From Sphingobacterium corticibacter (lineage in GTDB: Bacteria; Bacteroidota; Bacteroidia; Sphingobacteriales; Sphingobacteriaceae), in assembly GCF_003076635.1 (NCBI RefSeq), contig NZ_QDKG01000005.1, positions 62,001 to 126,000 of the forward strand: a stretch of DNA of 64,000 nucleotides, written 5' to 3'. This document shows, piece after piece, positions 51,935 through 59,624 of this stretch (positions are counted from its first letter, which is position 1; the number at the start of each line of letters is the position of its first letter). A program made the translations under genes and the position numbers. The notes under the pieces are model-generated. The model was not told the origin of the DNA. It searched no databases and was given only the letters and a program-made list of their open reading frames with translations.

Positions 51935-52020
51935 GATATTGATTTTTAAAGTTTACATTGTCCGAAAGTAGGCGAAGCAAGTACGGCATAGCCGTACCCG
52001 TCTTTTCGTGGTAGGGTTTG

Positions 52021-52329
52021 TCATCGGTTTTCTTTTGTACGCTGTATGGGTGCTTTAAAACTTTCCCTAATGAACTGGTGTACATCCGATAGTTTGTAGT
52101 ACAGCTTTCCGCTGATGGTATAATACGGTAGCTTGCCCGTGGAGCGGTATCGTTGCAGGGAGCGGTGGCTGATTTTCAGCATGAGGAGCAGGTCTTGGTT
52201 GTCCAGTAATTCCTCGCCGTCTATGCTGTGCCGTTCTTTCTTTATATTTAGGACGTACTCTTTCAAAATATCGAAACGCTCCATTATACGTTCCATCCAT
52301 GCGATAAATTCCATTCTGTCGATGTTCAT
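52021..52329 (-). CDS. Excisionase-like helix-turn-helix protein
   Basis: The 102-residue protein has a C-terminal HTH_17/excisionase-type winged helix: LLDNQDLLLMLKISHRSLQR, YRSTGKLPYYTISGKLYYKL and SDVHQFIRES. The N-terminal part is helical. In CTnDOT the genes upstream of topB encode Xis2c/Xis2d-type proteins; this is the counterpart. It could act as a directionality factor. Its upstream stretch contains several inverted repeats that may be operators. Confidence 0.82.
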   Translation of the reverse strand: MNIDRMEFIAWMERIMERFDILKEYVLNIKKERHSIDGEELLDNQDLLLMLKISHRSLQRYRSTGKLPYYTISGKLYYKLSDVHQFIRESFKAPIQRTKENR

Positions 52330-52658
52330 AACAAATACTTTTAATGATTTCTAACACGACAAAATTGGAGCGATTGGCGCAGGCTGTCTTCCGATAGGTG
52401 TCTATCAAAAAGGCACTTTTTTCATTTTTTTACAATTCGTGTAAAGTGCTTTTTTTGGGGTCTTTCCGCATTTTTGGTCAATTGGTCGGCGTCCAAATCA
52501 ATGGGTTTGCCGATAGACACATATAGGCAAGTACGTGTAAAGTATTGGTTTATTAAACTTCTTGCCTTATGGTAAGTAGACTTAAAGCATTGAGCCGTTA
52601 TATTTGTAGTGTAAAACGTGAATGGCTAAGTCCATCGTTTATCTAAAACAGAGACTAT
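52330..52658. promoter_or_regulatory. Regulatory stretch between excisionase-like gene and VOC gene
   Basis: About 330 bases hold an imperfect 16-bp inverted repeat (CCGATAGGTGTCTATC at 52391-52406; GATAGACACATATAGG at 52512-52527), a terminator-like hairpin built from AAAAAGGCACTTT and AAAGTGCTTTTT (about 52408-52455), and a direct repeat CGTGTAAAGT. A -7-like TATATTTG is at 52599-52606 without a clear -33 partner. These may control both flanking genes. Confidence 0.5.
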
Positions 52659-53033
52659 ATGAATCAGAAATTTGAAGCAGGAATTAATATCGCTATTAAA
52701 ATACCTAAAGGTAAATACGAAAAGACAGTTTCTTTCTACAGGGATATACTGAAACTTGAAGTTTCGGAAAAGCCCATCGACAATCCCACCGTCTCCAGAA
52801 CACACGAAGTAAAATTCGGAAATAATGTAATTTGGCTGGACTGTGTTGACAACTATACCCATTCGGAAACTTGGTTACAACTCACCGTTCCAAATGTGGC
52901 TGAGGCGACAGATTATTTACTGTCTAACGGCGTCGAAACATGTGATGAACTGGAAGATTTGCCGGAAAATATGCACTGGATTCAAGACCCCGCAGGCACA
53001 GTGTTCAACGTGCAACAACGTAAAGAAGAATAA
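52659..53033 (+). CDS. VOC (glyoxalase-fold) protein
   Basis: The 124-residue protein consists of one vicinal-oxygen-chelate fold: KIPKGKYEKTVSFYRDILKL (first beta-alpha-beta), WLQLTVPNVAEATDYLLSNG, and the closing HWIQDPAGTVFNVQQ. The metal ligands expected at the strand ends are partly absent, so the activity (dioxygenase, antibiotic binding, isomerase) cannot be told. It is an isolated cargo gene between the HTH and RteC genes, on the opposite strand to both. Confidence 0.82.
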   Translation: MNQKFEAGINIAIKIPKGKYEKTVSFYRDILKLEVSEKPIDNPTVSRTHEVKFGNNVIWLDCVDNYTHSETWLQLTVPNVAEATDYLLSNGVETCDELEDLPENMHWIQDPAGTVFNVQQRKEE

Positions 53034-53089
53034 CGTCTTTTTTTCGTTTATTGAAACCAAAGTTTGTTATCGAATTAGGAATACAAAAA

Positions 53090-53938
53090 TTACAGGTTGT
53101 CTTCCCTGTCCATATATTCCTCTAAGCTGTATTTGAGTTGGTCTAAAAACAATGTCCGTGAGCCTGCACGGGTTTTCATTCGGTGGAAGCTGTTATGGAT
53201 GTCGTTCAGCGAGATACGGAACAGGATTTGGAAAACCATACTGATTTTGCGGATGCCTATTTTCCCGTGCGAAATGGCATCACAGGCATAGAGTGCATAA
53301 ATCAATTCGATAAGGGCATTTTTCGATTGTGTCCAGAAAACATCTTTGGTCTCCTCGTGCTGTAGCAGTACATCGGGATTTTGTTCCGGGCTTAGCTTTG
53401 TCGTCAGATAGTTATAGATTAATTCATTGGCGATGATTTTAGCTAGTTTGTAATCAAAGTAGGTCGAAAAGTTAGTGTCAATTTCAAATACAAAGCTGTT
53501 CAACCCGTCATAGCAGTTGATTTTGCCAAGTGTAAAGTATTGCTCATCCCGATCAGTTCTGCCGGAACGGTAATAGCGGTAAAAATCGGAATTGCAGACA
53601 TGTTCCGTATATTCCTCTTTTAAGTCTCGTAGGTGCATGGCAAAATAGCTTTCATACATATTTCCATTGCTTGCAGGACAGGATGTTTCAATTCTAAACA
53701 CTTTGTTGTAATAAATGAGCTTACCAAGAACAGTTGGTTTTATCTGTTTAAAGAAAAGAATTTCGTCCTCTAATGTTGCGAAGCCCTCGTTTATAATATC
53801 TTCTTTGATGTCTCCAAGAAGTGATTTCAGATAGATTGTCATCCTATATGCCTCGTCCATAAAACTCGAAGCCTCCGCCGACAATTTATGTTCCTGTTTC
53901 TGTATATCGGAAACTATTTTGTGCAATAGATGTCTCAT
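53090..53938 (-). CDS. Second RteC-family regulator
   Basis: The 282-residue protein shows the RteC pattern FFKQIKPTVLGKLIYYNKVF, YFTLGKINCYDGLNSFVFEI, DYKLAKIIANELIYNYL and a C-terminal TRAGSRTLFLDQLKYSLEEY. It is a diverged paralogue of the RteC protein at 47302-48135. It lies between the VOC gene and the defence-like locus. It could regulate excision of this element, or be the regulator of a second element whose remains are seen in this window. Confidence 0.88.
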   Translation of the reverse strand: MRHLLHKIVSDIQKQEHKLSAEASSFMDEAYRMTIYLKSLLGDIKEDIINEGFATLEDEILFFKQIKPTVLGKLIYYNKVFRIETSCPASNGNMYESYFAMHLRDLKEEYTEHVCNSDFYRYYRSGRTDRDEQYFTLGKINCYDGLNSFVFEIDTNFSTYFDYKLAKIIANELIYNYLTTKLSPEQNPDVLLQHEETKDVFWTQSKNALIELIYALYACDAISHGKIGIRKISMVFQILFRISLNDIHNSFHRMKTRAGSRTLFLDQLKYSLEEYMDREDNL

Positions 53939-54183
53939 AATACTAAAGGTTTATTAAATGAATCCACTACTCCTACACAAATTTTAGTATTAGTACCGAG
54001 CTTTTTTCATGAGACAGGACGAAGTCAGGGAAGATTTTTATAAAAAACAGCGCATCGCTATATTTAGCACTGTGTGGATATAAGTTATTATTAGATTGAT
54101 AATCTAAGTGTTTCGTAACACTTTTTTCCATAAATTCGCTAAGAAAATCCTCTATAATATAGAGTTTACTTATTTCATTAGAA

Positions 54184-56217
54184 ATGTCGAGAAAATTAAC
54201 TACAAATTCCAGACTAGTCAATGAGTTGTTTGCGAATTATATCAGCACATTTGTAGCATTTAGCGAATTGATGAATAATTCTATTCAGGCAAAAAGCAAA
54301 AATATTTGGATTGAGATAGATTATGCGTCTGATGAAGAATTAAGCACGACCCACATCAAACGAATTTCAATAAAAGACGATGGAAAGGGTGTTCATATCA
54401 ATGAGTTAGAAACTAAACTCTTAGATATAGGAACTACCAACAAAGACGGTGGAAAAGGGATAGGTCGGTTTGCAAGCTTTCAGATTGGCAAAGAAATTGA
54501 AATTGAAACGGTTGGTTACTGTAGCGAAAGTAAAACATTTTCGAAAGCCGTAATACCTCTTTCATTTGATAGTTTTGGAAATAATATCAATGTATCTGAA
54601 ATTAATATCCCCACTGAGGAGGAATTACTAAAAGGAAAGAACCATAACACCTATTATAAGGTAACTATTACGAATCTTTATCCTTCGTATGTTACAGAAA
54701 AAGAACCAAAGAAAAAGATAATTGACAAATTTTTGCGTCAAAATATATCGGATGCAATTTTCGAAAGATATCCTCTTAAAATCTTTAATAAAGACATCGT
54801 CTTTCACATAAACGGACACCCAATTAACCCAACTGATTTTGTAACTAGTGAGCCTATCAAAATTGCTTCAACATTTACAGACAGTAAGGGGAAAGATCAT
54901 AAGGTGCTCTTTGACTTTATGCCAATAAAAAAAATTGAAAAAATAAAAGTCTTTCTAACAGTTCAAAATGCAGGATTGAATACAATTGCAGGGAGTTTAG
55001 AATACGATGCTACTTGGTTAAGTCCTAAAGTCGGAGGATGGTTTATTTATGTATCATCTTCAACGCTATCTTCCGATATTTATCGTAATATCGATCTTGA
55101 TGATCTGGATCCTGATTGGAGAAAAGTTAGAGAGTTCATCAAAGACAAGCTAAATGTCTTTTTTAAGGAGAGAAACAAAGAGTTTGACAACTTTTCGGAT
55201 AATTTAAAGAAAGACACATATTATCCTTACAAAGAAAAGTCGAGTTCACAATCCAAAGTGATACTGTTCGATAAATTGGCTTATCTAGTAGAGGATCGAT
55301 ACCATTTGTTAAAAGACAACAACCAGCTTAGAGAAATCATCTACCCACTAATAGACAGAACTATTTCAAATGGCGAGCTTAACAAAATTCTATACAGTAT
55401 ACTGAAACTAAACAATAAGCTCATATCGAAGTTCTCTGACTTATTGGAAAAAACTGATTTAGAAAATATCATAGAATTTTCGGACAAAGTAGCAACGAAG
55501 ATTGAAGAAGTTGATTTCTTGGAAAAGCTGGTATATAGCGATATAGCCAAAAATGTAAAGGAGAGAAAAGAATTACACAAATTTCTTGAACGTATGTTGT
55601 GGATATTTGGAGAAGAATATAATGAAACCACAAAATTGCTTTCAGATAAAAACCTTGAGAAAAATCTAATTCAGTTGCGGGATGACTGTCTGGGATACAA
55701 AGCGTCGAAAAAAGATGACAATATCAATGAAGTCACTGAGCGGTCTGTCAAATCTATCACAGACTTGTTCATGTATAATCAAAGAATTTTAGATCATAAA
55801 AGGCGAGAAGTGCTAATAGTTGAATTGAAAGCACCTAAGGTTAAAATTAGTCCAAAAGAAATTGCTCAGGTTATGAAGTATGCACGAGAAATTGAGAAGC
55901 TAAATTCAATTAGCCGTGATGTTTCTTTCAAAATACTTCTCCTAAGCTCTGAAATTAATTCTGATGCTACGTTCGATATTCAGGGCAGGCAAAAAGGTGA
56001 GGATAATCCATATTTTTATTTCAGAAACGAGAATAAGAATATTGAGATATGGATCATGAAATGGTCCGACTTAATCGAAAATGTCAAGAGAAAACTTCAA
56101 TATATGGCAAACCTACTTCAAACGAAGGACATTGATGTACAGGAGAAGGCACAGAGAGATTTTGCAGATATTGAGTTTAACAAGGTTAGTTCGTCATTGA
56201 AAAGAGTTGCGATTTAA
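54184..56217 (+). CDS. GHKL ATPase with C-terminal PD-(D/E)XK-like nuclease domain
   Basis: The 677-residue protein has a GHKL ATPase domain: N box SELMNNSIQA (Glu28, Asn31), G1 box KDDGKGV (65-70) and G2 box GGKGIGRFASF (89-99), followed by an S5-like transducer region. The middle is helical (about 340-520). Near the C-terminus, LDHKRREVLIVELKAPKV gives Asp537, Glu547 and Lys549 with Gln562 in IAQVMKYAREI, the D-x9-E-x-K arrangement of PD-(D/E)XK nucleases and close to Shedu-type (DUF4263) cores. I infer an ATP-gated DNA nuclease or sensor. It is 80 bases upstream of the caspase-NACHT gene and reads the same way. Strongly AT-rich. Confidence 0.75.
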   Translation: MSRKLTTNSRLVNELFANYISTFVAFSELMNNSIQAKSKNIWIEIDYASDEELSTTHIKRISIKDDGKGVHINELETKLLDIGTTNKDGGKGIGRFASFQIGKEIEIETVGYCSESKTFSKAVIPLSFDSFGNNINVSEINIPTEEELLKGKNHNTYYKVTITNLYPSYVTEKEPKKKIIDKFLRQNISDAIFERYPLKIFNKDIVFHINGHPINPTDFVTSEPIKIASTFTDSKGKDHKVLFDFMPIKKIEKIKVFLTVQNAGLNTIAGSLEYDATWLSPKVGGWFIYVSSSTLSSDIYRNIDLDDLDPDWRKVREFIKDKLNVFFKERNKEFDNFSDNLKKDTYYPYKEKSSSQSKVILFDKLAYLVEDRYHLLKDNNQLREIIYPLIDRTISNGELNKILYSILKLNNKLISKFSDLLEKTDLENIIEFSDKVATKIEEVDFLEKLVYSDIAKNVKERKELHKFLERMLWIFGEEYNETTKLLSDKNLEKNLIQLRDDCLGYKASKKDDNINEVTERSVKSITDLFMYNQRILDHKRREVLIVELKAPKVKISPKEIAQVMKYAREIEKLNSISRDVSFKILLLSSEINSDATFDIQGRQKGEDNPYFYFRNENKNIEIWIMKWSDLIENVKRKLQYMANLLQTKDIDVQEKAQRDFADIEFNKVSSSLKRVAI

Positions 56218-56296
56218 AAATTAAATAACAAGCGTCAATTGTGATCAGTTACGACTTTTATATAAAAGTTGAGTATTTTTTAATTAAAAATTATGT

Positions 56297-59200
56297 ATGG
56301 CAAACCATTTATTTTTGATCGGGATTAATAAGTATTTAAAAAACGATCATCTCTTGAGTTGTGTTAAGGATTGCGAAGACCTTAAGGATGTACTAATAGA
56401 GAAATATAACTTCGAAGAAAGCAAAACATATAGTGTTTACGATGAGCGAGCAACAAGTTTAAATATTCTAACGGCTTTAAAAAAATATGCAAGCAAATTA
56501 GATGAGGAGGATAATCTAATAATCTATTATTCAGGACATGGGGAATTAGATGATGAAGAAGACATGGGATATTGGGTTCCATATGAAGCAACTAATTTTA
56601 CTCACTTTATATCGAATAGGGACATAGTTGGATGCATCGAACGAATAAAGTGCAAACACATTTTTTTAATTTCCGACAGTTGTTTTTCGAATAGTTTATT
56701 AACCCAAGGAAAGTTCAAAAAATCAGCAGTATACTTTGAAAAAAGCTCAAGATGGGCACTAACATCTGCCTTTAACGAGGCGAAAGATGCTGATAATGAG
56801 ACTAACACATTATTTTGTGAATATATTCTAGAGTATCTTAATAGTACCGAAAGGGAATTCCGTGTTTCTGAATTAATTGAGTATGTCAAAAGTAAATATT
56901 ACACCAATCAGTTTCAAACGCCTCAAGGCGGGCCTATAGCAGTCGCTGGACATAGAGGTGGAGAATTCGTTTTTTATCCAATTGAAGGAATTGACAAACG
57001 AACTTTCAAAGGTTATAATGACTTTTTAAAAGTATTACGGTTCTACAAGCAAAATGCTTCGTTTACGCATATGGATTCTATAGAAGATAGATCCAACCGA
57101 GTAGGTTACGTTCTGTATAATGAAATAGACTTAACAAGAAAGACTACATACTATTTGTATCTATATGATGGTACAAATCAAACCAAAACGTTCGAATTAC
57201 TTCGTTCGAAACACTCAAAAATATTTGCAGATAAAAACCTAATTATCTTTATTACACCAGATCGAACACAACGCAATAGGGATATTCGAAAGAAAAACAT
57301 TCAGGATAAGTTTAAACCTGTAAATACATTTTACCTTGATGATTTTATCAAAGATTATTGTAATCCTAAATTTGGAAATGAAGAAGATTCCAAATACTTA
57401 AGCATTTCCAATTTTGTATTACCTCCGTTCAAATACGAATTTAATGCGTCTGGAATAAATGAAATATTTAAATATTGGTTTATTTCCGTCGAAGAACCAA
57501 TTTTTGTAATCAAAGGTAGTGGTGGTATAGGAAAGACAACGCTTGCCCAATATTTAGCTGATGACTTAACAAAAAGCAATCCCGGCTTACAAGTATTGTT
57601 TATTGATTCTGTTCAGATTAAAGATAGCTTACTCAAGAGTAAAAAAGCTGACACTTTAAATATTTTCAATTTTTACGAAGCCCAATTTGATACAGATGGC
57701 AACACTCAAAATATGTTGTCAGAGGAGCTTTTTAGAATTAATCTTGACGCAGGTAATATTTTATTGATAATAGATGGTTTAGATGAGGTAATTTCTAAAA
57801 TTCCTAATTTTAATATAACAGAGTTTCTAAACTCAATTAAAGAATTCAGTTCCGAATTATGTAATGGCAAGGTGATAATTACGTGTAGATCATTTTTTTG
57901 GAACAAAAGTGAATTGGTAGACACGAATTTTAAAACCATAGAGTTAGAACCATTTGACAAGACTTTAGCTCTTGAATTCTTTAATATGTCGTTCGATGGT
58001 GATTCAAAAAAAAGTGAAAAAGCTATCAAAATTGCCGATGATTTCAGATATCCTACGGATTCTGATCAAGAGACATATATTTATCATCCTTATGTATTGG
58101 ATATTGTTAGAACATTGATACAGAGTGATGCCGAGCATCTAGACTTAATCGATACTGCTTTGGATTCTATATATCTAAACAGCAAAGTCAAATCAGATTA
58201 CATAATTTTCAGAGTTTGTACTAGAGAGCAAATTAGGGTAGATCAAATTGAGGTTGATAAACAAATAAAATTCTTTATAGATTTTTCGGTTAATAATCGA
58301 GGAATATTAAAAATAGATGATTTACACAATGAATTAGAAAAAAGTCTAGGACAGAGAATAAATAATACACAGGTTGAGGCATTTAAGTCTCATCCATTTT
58401 TGAAGGCTGTAGGAAAAACTTTATTGTTTAGGTATGATTTTCTGGTAGACCAATTCAAGGCTATATATGTATCCAAATTTATTACTTACAATAATATTGA
58501 AATCAAGATAACAAAGAAATTTATTGAGATTATAACAGATAGTTGCTGGTATGGTTCCGCTTTTAATCATGATTTAGCAAACCGTTTAGAGAAATGGACT
58601 GACGACGAATTATTATTAGTTAATGAAATCTTATCACAGATAGATTCAATGGCATTGGAAATATTAGCAAAAAGAAAAGCTATCGCTAACATTTTTAACC
58701 TTTGTTTGAATATCAATCATAGATATTTTAATAATAGTATTGAGAAGAATACTGAACTATTAATTTCGTTATTCGGTGGTGTAAAAAGACATATCCGCAA
58801 CTTGAGTATCATCAATGTAAATCCAGAAAAACCACCAAGATTCGACTTTTCTAATCTAACAATAGAAAATTCATACATAGACAACTTTGGTAATTTTTCG
58901 AAATGTACTTTTAACGAAAAGACTCTCTTTGTCGATTGTACTATACTTAACACAGAATTTCATTCAGCTACCCTATCTTTATCCAAAGATAGTTTTATAA
59001 ACTGTTCGTTCGATTCTTTATTTGATTCATCCTTCGCTTTACGGGAAAGTACGAAAGAAGACTCAGCAAAAACTTTACGCACATTTTTACAATCATTTTT
59101 TAAGCTGTTTTATAGTGGCGGTAGGTTAGGCAGACAATGGGAACATAAAGTTATTTCTCCCAGATTTAATGGAATAAACAAGATAAACATTGAATACAAC

Positions 59201-59374
59201 AAATTTATCTCGATATTGAAAAAGCAAGAAATATTAATGGTTACAAAAGAACTAAACAAAAATAAGTTTGAATTATGCGAAGGTTCAAAGGAGTCGGTAA
59301 TGAAGTTCGTTAAAGATGGGACAGTTGACTCAATTTTGCTGAAACTAATTAATGAGATAAATACCAAGAAATAG
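56297..59374 (+). CDS. Caspase-NACHT (NLR-like) protein with pentapeptide-like C-terminus
   Basis: The 1025-residue protein has an N-terminal C14 caspase-like protease: His81 in IIYYSGHGE and Cys129 in FLISDSCFSNS. A middle alpha/beta region (about 230-390) follows that I do not recognise. Next is a NACHT/STAND ATPase with Walker A GSGGIGKT (407-414) and Walker B LLIIDGLDEV (about 489-498), plus the sensor segment KVIITCRSFFW. A helical region and a C-terminal run with pentapeptide-like repeats complete it (FSNLTIENSYIDNFGNFSKC). Bacterial NACHT proteins with caspase effectors are known defence proteins that kill the cell on phage sensing. The paired GHKL-nuclease gene suggests a two-gene system. 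Confidence 0.82.
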   Translation: MANHLFLIGINKYLKNDHLLSCVKDCEDLKDVLIEKYNFEESKTYSVYDERATSLNILTALKKYASKLDEEDNLIIYYSGHGELDDEEDMGYWVPYEATNFTHFISNRDIVGCIERIKCKHIFLISDSCFSNSLLTQGKFKKSAVYFEKSSRWALTSAFNEAKDADNETNTLFCEYILEYLNSTEREFRVSELIEYVKSKYYTNQFQTPQGGPIAVAGHRGGEFVFYPIEGIDKRTFKGYNDFLKVLRFYKQNASFTHMDSIEDRSNRVGYVLYNEIDLTRKTTYYLYLYDGTNQTKTFELLRSKHSKIFADKNLIIFITPDRTQRNRDIRKKNIQDKFKPVNTFYLDDFIKDYCNPKFGNEEDSKYLSISNFVLPPFKYEFNASGINEIFKYWFISVEEPIFVIKGSGGIGKTTLAQYLADDLTKSNPGLQVLFIDSVQIKDSLLKSKKADTLNIFNFYEAQFDTDGNTQNMLSEELFRINLDAGNILLIIDGLDEVISKIPNFNITEFLNSIKEFSSELCNGKVIITCRSFFWNKSELVDTNFKTIELEPFDKTLALEFFNMSFDGDSKKSEKAIKIADDFRYPTDSDQETYIYHPYVLDIVRTLIQSDAEHLDLIDTALDSIYLNSKVKSDYIIFRVCTREQIRVDQIEVDKQIKFFIDFSVNNRGILKIDDLHNELEKSLGQRINNTQVEAFKSHPFLKAVGKTLLFRYDFLVDQFKAIYVSKFITYNNIEIKITKKFIEIITDSCWYGSAFNHDLANRLEKWTDDELLLVNEILSQIDSMALEILAKRKAIANIFNLCLNINHRYFNNSIEKNTELLISLFGGVKRHIRNLSIINVNPEKPPRFDFSNLTIENSYIDNFGNFSKCTFNEKTLFVDCTILNTEFHSATLSLSKDSFINCSFDSLFDSSFALRESTKEDSAKTLRTFLQSFFKLFYSGGRLGRQWEHKVISPRFNGINKINIEYNKFISILKKQEILMVTKELNKNKFELCEGSKESVMKFVKDGTVDSILLKLINEINTKK

Positions 59375-59432
59375 GATGATGGTCTATTAATACTTTCGTA
59401 TCAACAGGTTCATAGAATTGGTGAATTATCTA

Positions 59433-59582
59433 TCACCTTTTCAGTTGTCTTACTTTAGTATGAATCTTAGATTTTTTAGGGGGATTGCACGCCATATCAT
59501 ACTGGTAAAGACTTTCTTTCAATTGATTCAGTCGCCTTAAATCTTCCAAAAAAGAGTTCGAGTTTTGTACCAGCGGGATCAC
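59433..59582 (-). pseudogene. 3'-end remnant of an unidentified gene, copy 1
   Basis: The minus strand reads VIPLVQNSNSFLEDLRRLNQ, then LKESLYQYD and on to KVRQLKR-stop at 59433. A related reading with the same LEDLRRLNQLK core occurs at 62580-62714. No start or upstream domain is present. It looks like a gene tail left behind or brought in on either side of the uvrA-like/marR segment. Confidence 0.5.
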
Positions 59583-59624
59583 AAAAAGCCACATACAGTC
59601 AAATACTGCCATGTGGCTTTTTTT
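59583..59624. terminator. Bidirectional terminator at the uvrA-like 3' end
   Basis: AAAAAGCCACAT (59583-59594) and ATGTGGCTTTTT (59611-59622) form a perfect 12-bp stem with T runs on both strands. It touches the uvrA-like stop codon. Confidence 0.8.

Larger units (their letters stand above)
1..53938. mobile_element. CTnDOT-like integrative conjugative element (ends not defined)
   Basis: The stretch carries a recombinase, ardA, a full tra set (traA, D-G, I-O, Q), mobA/mobB/mobC, rteC, topB, a DUF3945 gene and an excisionase-like HTH gene. This is the recognised backbone of Bacteroidota conjugative transposons. The backbone is interrupted by cargo: arsenic resistance, Gabija, a two-component system and drug efflux. 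The left end lies outside the window because the recombinase gene runs off base 1. The right end is unknown; I place it provisionally after the second RteC gene, but the defence locus at 54184-59374 could also belong to the element. No attL/attR pair could be recognised. Confidence 0.75.

Noticed and set aside
59555..59582. tRNA 3'-end-like stretch (GTTCGAG ... CCAGCGGGATCAC)
   Set aside because: No T-stem, anticodon arm or acceptor stem can be folded upstream; the minus strand reads as a protein tail instead.
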